The notes under the pieces: generated by a model
Told to the model about the DNA's origin: nothing
The model's database searches: none
The model's input: the letters and a program-made list of their open reading frames with translations, nothing else
Part shown: one piece after another, positions 18,441-26,723 of the stretch
How positions within the stretch are numbered: the first letter of the stretch is position 1
Layout: the number at the start of each line of letters is the position of its first letter
Source: Olsenella_K sp050953285
Lineage (GTDB): Bacteria > Actinomycetota > Coriobacteriia > Coriobacteriales > Atopobiaceae
NCBI GenBank assembly: GCA_050953285.1
Contig: JBMNMK010000002.1
Coordinates: forward strand, 620,001-684,000
Direction: 5' to 3'
Length of the DNA stretch: 64,000 bases
Translations under genes and position numbers: made by a program

Positions 18441-19926
18441 AGCGTTTGAGCTGCTGTTTTGCACAAATCGGGCGTCAGGCTCTGGTAGCTCAAGACAAAG
18501 CGCTTGAGGCCATCTCCTGGCAGGTTTGATGGGTCGGCAGCAAAATGAGAAAGTGGCAGCCAGCGTGAGGCCAGCTGCTTGAGCGCGCGCGGCAAGTTCC
18601 GCTTCAGAAGTGTGCGAGGAAATGGCAACCACACAGTGGAGGCCTGAATCGGGCTCTTCAAGAGCTACGCTGGGCGAGCAGAGATGCTCAATTTGAGACA
18701 TAAGCGCGCTGCGCACGGCGCGAATCTGCGTACGCATGCGGGCAACGTGCCTCCCGTAGGTACCGGTGTGTATGGCATGGGCCAGTACCAGCTGGTTGAG
18801 GGTGGTCACTTGAGATCCCCAGGCGCCACAGATCTTTTGGTAGCGTGCCGCTAAAAGGGGCGGTAAGACCATAAATGCTATGCGCAAGCCTGCACCTAAA
18901 CTCTTGGAAAACGTGGAGATGTAGACCACCTTGCCCTGCGTATCAATGCTTGCAAGCGCAGGTATAGGACGGCCTGCCAGTCTGAACTCCCAGTCGTAAT
19001 CATCCTCTATAATCCAGCGTCCAATCTCTGCAGAGGCCCAGCTCAAGAGCTCATAGCGTCGAGAAATGCTCATCACATGGCCTGTGGGAAACTGATGAGA
19101 TGGCATCACGTGCGCCCAGCTGGCAGAGGTGTGGACAAGCTTTCCCACCCTGCATGCCCTGTGCGTCTACGCATATGGGAAGCGTTGATATGCCGTAGGC
19201 GCTATACACGCTCTGCAGTGCCGGAAAGCCGGGATCTTCTACGGCAACTTGCACATGAGGCTCCGCCAAAAGCGCCAAGGTGCCATAGAGCGCCTGTGCG
19301 CCTGGTCCTATCACTATGCATGCGGGGTTGACTACAAGTCCGCGTTCCTGCGAGAGATAGTGCGCTATGGCCTGGCGTAGTGCAGCTGCTCCTTGAGCAG
19401 GCGCGGGCGAGAAGAGCGTGTGCGTGGGCGTTTCTGCCAACGTCTGCTTGAGCGCCCGGCGCCAGAGATGTGCTGCGTCAGTGAGGTTTTTATCGGACGC
19501 GGCGGCCGTGGAGGTGTCTGTGTGCAGCGCCGCGGGCTCACAAAACGCGAGCTCAGATGGGGTATCTGACAGCCGTGCCGTATCTGGCGGCACTGCGCCC
19601 GCAAGCAGGTTCCCGGTGGCTGTGGCGCAGATGGCGGAGCTGGCAGGGGAGGTCATTTCCAGCGCAGGGTCTTCTCGCCTGGTGGGGATATGTGCTACGT
19701 AGTAGCCGCTTCTGGGCTTGCTCACCACGTAGCCTTCTGCCACCAGCTGCGCATAGGCCCCCTCAACTGTGATGACGCTCACGCTGAGGTGCTCTGCCAG
19801 AGATCTTTTGGAGGGGAGCCGCTCGCCGGCTTTGAGCACCTGATGCGTGATGTCACGCTTGATGCAGGAATAGAGATACTCGTAGAGGGTATTCTCGCCC
19901 CGTTGATCTATGGGGTAGTTGAGCAT
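18416..19926 (-). pseudogene. pdxR: MocR/GntR-type regulator of pyridoxal phosphate synthesis, with two frameshifts
   Basis: A fusion of an N-terminal GntR winged helix (ERLPSKRSLAEHLSVSVITV, VAEGYVVSKPRSGYYV) with a C-terminal aminotransferase-like domain (IIEDDYDWEFR and the PLP-lysine region STFSKSLGAGLRIAF). This layout, divergent from pdxST, is that of PdxR, which senses PLP and controls pdxST. Two single-base insertions break the frame, near 19144-19150 and 18569-18572. Removing both gives about 502 residues, a normal length, ending GLTQRA. The ATG at 19926 follows AAAGGTCC. PdxR is inferred from context; a different MocR role is possible. Confidence 0.82.
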
Positions 19927-20004
19927 GGAAGGACCTTTCTGACCATAGGCAGTACTCACCTCAGTGTATCCGCGATAAGGTCAGATTGGTGTGCCGTCCG
20001 CCAT

Positions 20005-20023
20005 CTGGACATGAACTGGCCAT
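20005..20023. promoter_or_regulatory. Candidate PdxR-type direct repeats
   Basis: CTGGACAT (20005-20012) and CTGGCCAT (20016-20023) are spaced 11 bp start to start, one helical turn, in the pdxR-pdxS divergent region. MocR regulators often bind direct repeats. The assignment is an inference from placement. Confidence 0.35.
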
Positions 20024-20107
20024 ATAGAAAAGTTCCAAATTGAGTCTATAGATGAGGCCACATGAGTCGTAGGCTCTTCTCCAGGTTCTATCTGAGAGGA
20101 GATTTTT

Positions 20108-20999
20108 ATGGCAGATGAGTTGGCCACGCCTGAGCGCGAAAAGCTCAATCGGGAGTTGGCGCAGATGCTCAAAGGCGGCGTCATTATGGATGTCACCACG
20201 CCTGAGCAGGCAAAAATCGCAGAGGATGCAGGCGCTTCTGCCGTGATGGCGCTAGAGCGCATTCCGGCAGACATCAGAGCGGCAGGTGGGGTAAGCCGCA
20301 TGAGTGATCCTGCCATGATTGCGGGCATTCAGGAGGTGGTGAGCATTCCTGTGATGGCCAAGTGCCGCATTGGCCACTTTATGGAAGCGCAGATCTTAGA
20401 GGCCATTGACATTGACTACATCGACGAATCTGAGGTGCTCTCGCCGGCCGATGATGTGCACCACATTGACAAGACGGCCTTCAAGGTGCCGTTTGTCTGC
20501 GGTGCTAGAGACGTGGGAGAAGCGCTACGTCGTATTGCAGAAGGCGCCAGCATGATTCGCACCAAAGGAGAAGCGGGCACTGGAGACGTTGTTCAAGCTG
20601 TGCATCACATGCGGACCATGATGGAGCAGATTCGCAGGCTGGTAGCGGCTTCGACCAGATGAGCTCTATGAAGCGGCTAAGAAGCTCAGCGTTCCGGTGA
20701 ATTTGGTGCAATACGTACACAAGAATGGCAAGCTTCCGGTGGTGAACTTTGCGGCCGGCGGCGTGGCGACACCCGCGGATGCGGCCCTCATGATGCAGCT
20801 CGGCGCGGAAGGTGTCTTTGTTGGTTCAGGCATCTTCAAGTCGGGCGATCCAGCGGCGCGTGCACGCGCCATTGTGGGTGCTACTACCAGCTACGATGAC
20901 CCAGAGAAGCTTGCCGCGCTCTCGCGCAATTTGGGCCCTGCCATGGTGGGTATCAATGCGGACGAAATCCAGGTTCTGCTTGCAGAAAGAGGCAAGTAA
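20108..20999 (+). pseudogene. pdxS: Pyridoxal 5'-phosphate synthase subunit PdxS, one frameshift
   Basis: PdxS condenses ribose 5-phosphate, glyceraldehyde 3-phosphate and ammonia into PLP. The N-terminal part has LNRELAQMLKGGVIMDVTTP and AGASAVMALERIPADIR, with the catalytic lysine in the VMAKCRIGHF region. The C-terminal part has VNFAAGGVATPADAALMMQLG and FVGSGIFKSGDP. One extra base near 20653-20657 shifts the frame. With it removed, the protein is about 296 residues, the family standard. It overlaps pdxT (TAATG). Whether the frameshift is real or a sequence error is unresolved. Confidence 0.88.
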
Positions 21000-21570
21000 T
21001 GACTTGTGGTGTCTTGGCGCTCCAGGGTGCGTTTGTAGAGCATGAGGAGCGTCTCGCGCTTCTGGGCGAGAAGTGCGTGGAGCTCAAATGTGCAGATGAC
21101 CTGCGACTTCCCTTTGATAGGTTGGTGCTTCCTGGCGGAGAGTCAACCGTGCAGTCCAAGCTCTTGCGGACACGCTCCATGTTGGAGCCACTGCGCCAGA
21201 TGATTTTGGCAGGGATGCCCACGCTGGGTACCTGCGCTGGACTGATCCTTTTGGCGCAGCAGGTGACAGGCGGCGTGCCTGCCTTGGCAACCATGCCAGT
21301 AAAAGTGCTGAGAAATGCTTATGGTAGGCAGTTGCAAGCTTTCACACAACAGCAGCTTTTTCTGGTCTTGCAGAAGACGGCACGAGTAGCGAGGTTCCGA
21401 TGACCTTTATTAGGGCTCCCTACATTGAGGAAGTGGGAGAAGATGTACGCTCTCTTGCAGAAGTAGATGGCATCTGCGTGGCCGCGCAATATGGAAAGCA
21501 GATTGGCTTGGCATTTCACCCGGAATTGGATAATGACCTGCGCATACACAGCTGGTTCTTGAGCCTGTAG
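20999..21570 (+). pseudogene. pdxT: Pyridoxal 5'-phosphate synthase glutaminase PdxT, one frameshift
   Basis: The class I glutaminase that supplies ammonia to PdxS. LALQGAFVEHEERL, VLPGGESTVQSKL and GTCAGLILLA (nucleophile Cys) are visible, and after the frameshift GLAFHPELDNDLRIHSWF holds the catalytic His and Glu. One base appears missing near 21331-21336, where NAYGRQL should lead into a Ser-Phe motif. Restoring it gives about 190 residues, normal for the family. Its ATG overlaps the pdxS stop. It is the last gene of the B6 cluster. Confidence 0.86.
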
Positions 21571-21685
21571 GGCTGTGTAGCTTTGGTGCTGTCATCTGTA
21601 CAGCGAGCGACCTTGTGGACTTCCTTAGGTTGGTTTTAGGTGTGCTGGAGACAATGTTTTCAACCTCCAAGGAAAGGAAGAGAAC

Positions 21686-23470
21686 ATGTCTCATGAAACA
21701 CATGCCACACAGCGCAAACACGGAAAGATTGCACAAGCTGCTTGTATGGCAGGCTGTCTTGTACTTTCAGGTGCCTTGGTGGTATCAACCATACCAACCA
21801 CGGCATTTGCAGAGGCGTCAACAGACGCTCCCGCATCAGCGCCTACCGTGCCAAGCGACGGCGCAGGCCAGGGTGGGCCTGGCGGCGGTACAGGCCAGGG
21901 TGGGCCGGGCGCTGGTGGCGCGGGTGGCGCAGACACGAGCACCTATGACTATACCGGCAGCTTGAGCGCAGCTTTTATCGCCCAGGGAGAAAGTGTGAGC
22001 GAGAGTGGTACCACGTATGAAGCTACCGAATCAGGTCAGAACGCCGTTTTGGTGCAAGACGGTGCAACGCTCACAGCGGACAATCTCACGCTCGTGAAGT
22101 CGGGTGACGACACGGATGGCGACGCGTGCAACTTCTACGGCGTCAACTCCATCCTTTTAGCAGTTGGCGAAGGGAGCACCGCCTACCTTGACCAGAGCTC
22201 GCTTTCTGCAAGCTCAGAGGGGTCAAACGGCATTTTTGCTACGGACGGCGCCACGGTTTATGCGCATGACATCACTATAGCCACGGAGGCTGGCAATTCT
22301 CGCGGCCTCGACGCTACCTATGGGGGAACCATTGTTGCCTCAGACGCAGACATTCAAACGCAGGGTGATCACAGTGCAGGCGTAGCGACCGACCGTGGCG
22401 GCGGCAACATCTCCCTTACCGACGCCGAGATTCAAACGGCCGGTTCGGGCTCGCCCATACTGTATTCGACCGGGGACATTGAGGTGAATAACATCACCGG
22501 TACTTCTAGCGGTAGCCAGATTGCTGGCATGGAGGGTACCAACACCATCCTCATCAACAACTCAGACCTCACGAGCACCATCACCAATAAGACCGCGTCT
22601 GACCCGGTGGCTAACGGCGTGATCATATACCAATCTACCTCGGGCGATGCCGAGGCCTCAACGGGAGATGCCGCGACGTTTCAGGCTGCAAACTCATCGC
22701 TTACCAGCTCCATAGCCTCCGGCTCCATGTTCTATCTCACCAACACCACGGCAAACATGGTGTTGGCAAATACCGACATCAATTTTGACTCGACGTCGGC
22801 AAATCTCATTACCGCCGCTGGTAACGACGCCAACAGCTGGGGTACCGCCGGGCAAAATGGCGCCACGGTTAACGTGTCGCTCATCGGTGAGGACGTGTCG
22901 GGAAACATTGAAGCGGACACCATTTCCCAGGTGGTGGCATATCTCACTGACAACACCACATGGACGGGCGCTACGGTTATCTCGCAGAATGACGCCGGCC
23001 AGACCGTGGACAATCCCATCAGCATGAACGTCGATGGCACGTCTACCTGGGTGGTTACGGAAGACTGTACGCTCTCAAACCTCACGCTGGCAGAGGGCGC
23101 TCAGGTGGTAGACGCCGCGGGAGACACCGTGACCATTGTAGCGGGCGGTTCGGTCGTACAGGAGGGAACGTCTGATATCACCGTGACGGTGGAGAATAGC
23201 TACTCTACCGACTACGACGCGTCCGCTGCGCCTACCTTGAGCGATGATCTTATTGACCGTACAGCCTTTGATGAGACCTATGGCACCGAAACGTCCTTCA
23301 CCATGAACGAGGCTCAAGATACCGCTTCTGACCAGGCAGAATCTACAACCACAACGCAAGCAGGCGAGCAGAGCAGTGCGCAAGACACGGCAACTGATAG
23401 CGGGTCAACAAATCCCGTCCTTGCCTTCTTTCAGCAGATAGGTGCTTGGTTCAGCTCCATCTTCTGGTAG
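21686..23470 (+). CDS. Secreted repeat-rich protein, probably a beta-helix fold
   Basis: A 594-residue protein with a long signal peptide (hydrophobic core ACMAGCLVLSGALVVSTI, cleavage likely after AFA near residue 44). Next is a Gly-rich segment with a GQGGPG direct repeat at about residues 62-80. A long Thr/Ser/Asn/Asp-rich region follows, with short strands in a pattern typical of parallel beta-helix proteins (ATDGATVYAHDITI, YGGTIVASDADI). The C-terminus ends in hydrophobic NPVLAFFQQIGAWFSSIFW with no LPxTG motif and no basic tail, so wall anchoring by sortase is not supported. It may be released or held by the hydrophobic end. ATG 21686 follows AAGGAAAGGAAG. Function, perhaps adhesion or glycan interaction, is inferred. 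Confidence 0.8.
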   Translation: MSHETHATQRKHGKIAQAACMAGCLVLSGALVVSTIPTTAFAEASTDAPASAPTVPSDGAGQGGPGGGTGQGGPGAGGAGGADTSTYDYTGSLSAAFIAQGESVSESGTTYEATESGQNAVLVQDGATLTADNLTLVKSGDDTDGDACNFYGVNSILLAVGEGSTAYLDQSSLSASSEGSNGIFATDGATVYAHDITIATEAGNSRGLDATYGGTIVASDADIQTQGDHSAGVATDRGGGNISLTDAEIQTAGSGSPILYSTGDIEVNNITGTSSGSQIAGMEGTNTILINNSDLTSTITNKTASDPVANGVIIYQSTSGDAEASTGDAATFQAANSSLTSSIASGSMFYLTNTTANMVLANTDINFDSTSANLITAAGNDANSWGTAGQNGATVNVSLIGEDVSGNIEADTISQVVAYLTDNTTWTGATVISQNDAGQTVDNPISMNVDGTSTWVVTEDCTLSNLTLAEGAQVVDAAGDTVTIVAGGSVVQEGTSDITVTVENSYSTDYDASAAPTLSDDLIDRTAFDETYGTETSFTMNEAQDTASDQAESTTTTQAGEQSSAQDTATDSGSTNPVLAFFQQIGAWFSSIFW

Positions 23471-23502
23471 TGGATGGCGGCAGCTACTTCTTGCCAGCGG
23501 AA

Positions 23503-23862
23503 CTACTTCTTGCCTTCCGTAAGCCGAAAGCTTGTCTCAAGAAGCTCCTCGATCACTGCATTGGGGAGCTTTTCTGTGAGCAGTGACACCCAATGCTTCT
23601 TGTTCATGTGGTAGGCGGGAAAAATACCTTCTGCATACTGGAGCACCAACGCGTCATCTGGATCTACCTTCACATTTAAGACGTCGATCTCTCCATTGCT
23701 GGCAAACCCCAGCCGGGTGGCGGGCACGTTCATGTAGAGCCCAAACCACTTGCGGGTATCTTGATGCCTAAGAACGGCAAAATCCGGGTGCTTTGACCAG
23801 GGATGATCTGGCTCAACGTGAAAGCGTTCCTGCACAAAATGAAAGAGCTCATCTGGAGTCAT
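23503..23862 (-). CDS. MmcQ/YjbR family protein
   Basis: 119 residues, matching the small MmcQ/YjbR family (DUF419). The family shows a double-wing DNA-binding-like fold, but its role is unproven. Visible features are HPDFAVLRHQDTRKWFGLYM, LNVKVDPDDA and FPAYHMNKKHWVSL, the last typical of the family. It starts at ATG 23862 and is convergent with the beta-helix protein gene, with about 30 bases between stops. Downstream begins a long AT-rich spacer. Prediction of the family is firm, function is not. Confidence 0.88.
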   Translation of the reverse strand: MTPDELFHFVQERFHVEPDHPWSKHPDFAVLRHQDTRKWFGLYMNVPATRLGFASNGEIDVLNVKVDPDDALVLQYAEGIFPAYHMNKKHWVSLLTEKLPNAVIEELLETSFRLTEGKK

Positions 23863-24202
23863 AACATCTCTTTTCCCTCACGCGCAAAACCAGCATAGCG
23901 CTTCTTATTGGTGAAGCATGGCAATGTGTCACGTCCTGACAACGGCTATTTTGTATCATTTGTATCCAGTCGACCGGCGTTGTCTTGAATGAGGAGTGGG
24001 CGCAGTGACATGTAATTAGTAATGCTAATGTGTTAAGTCAGACAAGTGGACATCTGGAATAATCACTTAGTCGAAACAAGACGCGCTTTCCATCATTTTT
24101 TCCTGATGGGGGGCGTAAAAGTCCATATAACATAAGTGACGTAGATATCTGATGGGCCATATAGCGCTAAGCAATTACATTTTTGAGGTGGCATAACAGG
24201 TG

Positions 24203-24241
24203 ATAAGAATTCTCTTTATCTGTCATGGAAAAATATGCAGG
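24203..24241 (+). pseudogene. Remnant of the 5' end of a low-molecular-weight phosphatase gene
   Basis: Thirty-nine bases match the 5' coding part of the intact phosphatase gene at 33261-33299 at 34 positions. All five differences are at third codon positions, four of them silent. It encodes the start of the active-site loop, ILFICHGKICR, followed at once by two stop codons. So it is a decayed piece of a related gene, not a recent copy. It sits at the left border of the defence island while the intact gene lies just beyond the right border. Confidence 0.75.
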
Positions 24242-24369
24242 TGATAGAGGAATAGCAGGTCAAGCGAGGTTTCTGGTTCTCTCAATGTGAGATTACGCCA
24301 TTTTTGCAACTTTTGAGCCCTGACACGATACCTAGAGTCTGAATGGCGATGCGCTTCAGCTCATAGCCG

Positions 24370-24397
24370 AGTCTCTTCGACAGTATTCGAAGAGGCT
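24370..24397. repeat. Hairpin upstream of the hsd operon
   Basis: An 11-bp stem with one mismatch (24370-24380 with 24387-24397) and a CAGTAT loop, followed by a weak T-rich stretch. No plus-strand gene ends here, so it may be an orphan terminator or an insulator of the operon. Confidence 0.55.
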
Positions 24398-24432
24398 TTA
24401 TTCATGTTGAGGTAAAATACTCTGTATTGCAT

Positions 24433-24448
24433 CTGTATTTGAATACAG
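24433..24448. promoter_or_regulatory. Palindromic operator-like site before the RHH gene
   Basis: A perfect CTGTATT/AATACAG palindrome with a two-base centre. A further CTGTATT lies at 24422-24428, 11 bp earlier, so the copies face the same side of the helix. It ends 11 bases before the RHH start codon. Ribbon-helix-helix proteins bind such iterated short sites and commonly repress themselves, so autoregulation is likely but inferred. Confidence 0.65.
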
Positions 24449-24459
24449 GAGATATTAAG

Positions 24460-24666
24460 ATGGAATACATCGATCTTGTGAAACAAGAAGTTGGCGCTAC
24501 TGACATGCGCGCGTTTCTTGCCGATGGCGACAACGTTGCTGTAACTATTCGCATCCCAAGAAACTTGCGAGATTCCGCAAAGAAAGAAGCGGAGTTGAGA
24601 GGAACAACTTTCAGTTCTTTGTTGCGTGAATGTCTGGTAGATGAACTGACTAAAGATAGGAAATAG
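24460..24666 (+). CDS. Ribbon-helix-helix (CopG/Arc-like) regulator, first gene of the hsd operon
   Basis: 68 residues. The segment NVAVTIRIPRNLRDSAKKEAELRGTTFSSLL, around residues 25-55, has the beta-strand then two helices of RHH proteins (VTIRIPRNL as the DNA-contacting ribbon, a polar turn at RGTTFS). ATG 24460 follows AGGAGAT. The stop is two bases before the hsdM start, so it belongs to the hsd operon. The palindrome just upstream is a likely target. Possible roles are operon repressor, in the manner of restriction controller proteins, or an antitoxin; no partner toxin of usual type is adjacent. Confidence 0.8.
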   Translation: MEYIDLVKQEVGATDMRAFLADGDNVAVTIRIPRNLRDSAKKEAELRGTTFSSLLRECLVDELTKDRK

Positions 24667-24668
24667 AG

Positions 24669-26483
24669 ATGGCTGATATTCAGAATAGCGATGAGTTGAT
24701 CGCTGCCGTCGGCGCAAATATCCAGGAAAAGGCCGGTCTCATTTGGTCAGTTGCAGACACTCTCCGCGGTCCGTTCAAGCCGCATGAGTACGGCCTCGTC
24801 ATCCTGCCCATGACGGTCATCAAGCGCTTCCACGATTGCCTGCTTCCCTCACACGAGAAGGTGCAGGAAGCAAAGAAGAAATATGCCAATATCGCACCGG
24901 AGCTTCGCGAAGGCTTTCTGAAAGACGCATCAGGCTACCCGTTCTACAACCAGTCCGCATTCACCTTCGAGACCCTGAAGGCGGATCCCGCAAACATTGA
25001 GGAAAACTTCAGGGACTACCTGAACGGTTTTTCCGAGAACGTCCAGGACATCCTCTCGCGCATGAACTTCGATGCAATGGTAGATCGTCTGGCCGACCCT
25101 GACGCGCCTCTGCTCTATCAGGTCATCTGCGACTTCTGCAAGGAAAGCGCCGACATGTCGCCCGAGAAGATCAAGCCGGTCGACATGGGCTACATCTTCG
25201 AGAACCTGACGCAGCGCTTCTCCGAGTCTTATAACGAGGATGCCGGGGCTCACTTCACGTCGCGCGACATCGTCTACCTCATGACTGACCTCCTTGTTGC
25301 CGCGGATCCGCACGTGTTCGACGGCGACCATATCTCCAAGACCGTCTACGACCAAACCATGGGCACCTCCCAGATGCTCAGCTGTACCGAGGAACGCCTG
25401 CGTCAGATGGACGGAGATGCCCGCGTCACCACGTTCGGTCAGGAGTTCAACCCGTTCACCTACGGCATCGCGAAGGCGAATGCGCTCATCAGGGGCAACG
25501 ACGACTCGAACATGCAGTTTGGTGACACACTCTCGAGCGACAAGTTCCCTGGCTATACGTTCGACTACTGCATTTCGAATCCGCCCTTCGGCGACCCGTG
25601 GAACCCTCAGGCCGATGCCGTCACCGCAGAGCACAAAAAGGGCGCTTCCGGCAGGTTCGCGCCGGGCCTTCCCGCAAAGGGCGATGGGCAGATGCTCTTC
25701 GTGCTCAACGGCCTCGCGAAGCTCAAAGACGATGGCGTTATGGTCATCGTCCAGGATGCATCGCCTCTGTACAAGGGACGCCCAGAGAGCGGCGAGGATA
25801 AGATTCGGCGCTACATCCTGGAGAACGACTGGCTCGACTGCATCGTGCAGCTTTCCACTGACGCCTTCTACAACACCGGTATCTCGACGTACCTGTGGGT
25901 GCTCAGCAAAAACAAGGCGCCCGAGCGCAAGGACAAGGTCCTTCTCATCGACGCATCCCAATGCTTCGAGAAGCGTCGTAAGGGCATCGGCGACAAGAAG
26001 AACGACATCACCAAGCAGTGCCGCGACCTCATCCTCAAGGCATACGGGGAGTACGCTGAGGACAAGGCTGAGTACTTCGATACGCTGTCTAACGGAAAGC
26101 AGATCCGCGTAGAGAGCGCGCTGATAGAGACCGTCGAGTTCGGTTTCAACCGCGTGAAGGTGATGACGCCCGAATACGACGAGCAGGGCAACATCGTCCG
26201 CAACAAGAAGGGCCAGCCCGTGGCCGACAAGACGAAGACCGACGAGGAGGACATCCCGCTCAATCAGGACATCGATACTTTCATCGAGCGCATGGTGAAA
26301 CCCTACAACCCGGATGCTTGGGTCGATAAGAAGACCATGAAGACGGGCTATCAGATTCCCTTTACCAAGACCTTCTATCGCTATCAGGAGCTTGAGCCTG
26401 CAGATGTTATCGCGGAGCGGATCCTCCAGCATGAGAATGCTCTTGAGACCAGTCTTGAGTCGCTGTTCGGAAAGGTCGAATAA
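24669..26483 (+). CDS. hsdM: Type I restriction-modification methyltransferase subunit
   Basis: Adds a methyl group to adenine N6 within a Type I recognition site, as part of the M2S and R2M2S complexes. It is 604 residues. The N-terminal helical HsdM_N domain covers about residues 1-150, and the methyltransferase domain has the catalytic NPPFG at about residue 304. Motif I reads VYDQTMGTSQML, a variant of the DxxxGxG pattern. GAHFTSRDIVYLM before it is typical. The coding sequence is GC-rich with many C-ending codons, unlike the AT-rich flanks, which suggests transfer. ATG 24669 lies two bases after the RHH stop; the stop overlaps the hsdS ATG. Confidence 0.95.
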   Translation: MADIQNSDELIAAVGANIQEKAGLIWSVADTLRGPFKPHEYGLVILPMTVIKRFHDCLLPSHEKVQEAKKKYANIAPELREGFLKDASGYPFYNQSAFTFETLKADPANIEENFRDYLNGFSENVQDILSRMNFDAMVDRLADPDAPLLYQVICDFCKESADMSPEKIKPVDMGYIFENLTQRFSESYNEDAGAHFTSRDIVYLMTDLLVAADPHVFDGDHISKTVYDQTMGTSQMLSCTEERLRQMDGDARVTTFGQEFNPFTYGIAKANALIRGNDDSNMQFGDTLSSDKFPGYTFDYCISNPPFGDPWNPQADAVTAEHKKGASGRFAPGLPAKGDGQMLFVLNGLAKLKDDGVMVIVQDASPLYKGRPESGEDKIRRYILENDWLDCIVQLSTDAFYNTGISTYLWVLSKNKAPERKDKVLLIDASQCFEKRRKGIGDKKNDITKQCRDLILKAYGEYAEDKAEYFDTLSNGKQIRVESALIETVEFGFNRVKVMTPEYDEQGNIVRNKKGQPVADKTKTDEEDIPLNQDIDTFIERMVKPYNPDAWVDKKTMKTGYQIPFTKTFYRYQELEPADVIAERILQHENALETSLESLFGKVE

Positions 26484-26622
26484 TGGCAGAACTCAAAGAC
26501 AGCGGAGAGAAGTGGCTAGGGTTAATACCTGCCAACTGGGTAATCGTATATCCAAAGGCCATATTCAGGCCACGCAAGGAAAAAGCCAGGCCGGATGACG
26601 TAATGCTCACCGCATCGCAGCA

Positions 26623-26630
26623 TTACGGAA
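26623..26630. repeat. Target duplication, left, IS copy 1
   Basis: TTACGGAA, repeated exactly at 27777-27784 on the other side of the IS. An 8-bp duplication is the usual length for IS1595-type elements. Confidence 0.92.
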
Positions 26631-26662
26631 CTCTCCGTTAGACCAGCGTTGACGTAATAATG

Positions 26663-26723
26663 TCCCGTCCCCGCCCTAGGATGAATGTCGCCAAACATCA
26701 ACATCGAAGAGACGGGGACGGGA
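26663..26723 (+). promoter_or_regulatory. Stem that can hide the transposase ribosome site
   Basis: TCCCGTCCCCG (26663-26673) is a perfect inverted match to CGGGGACGGGA (26713-26723), which contains the ribosome site and the A of the ATG. If transcription enters from outside, the mRNA would fold and block translation. This resembles control in IS10 and IS50 and is an inference. Confidence 0.6.

Larger units (their letters stand above)
23863..24459. other. Spacer of about 600 bases at the left edge of the defence island
   Basis: AT-rich and without a complete gene. It contains a phosphatase-gene remnant (24203-24241), a hairpin (24370-24397) and an operator-like palindrome (24433-24448). I see nothing else that can be named. 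Its composition differs from the housekeeping genes to the left. Confidence 0.6.

Noticed and set aside
24930..26432. A 500-residue open frame on the minus strand inside hsdM
   Set aside because: It mirrors the codon structure of hsdM and has no ribosome site or recognisable domain.
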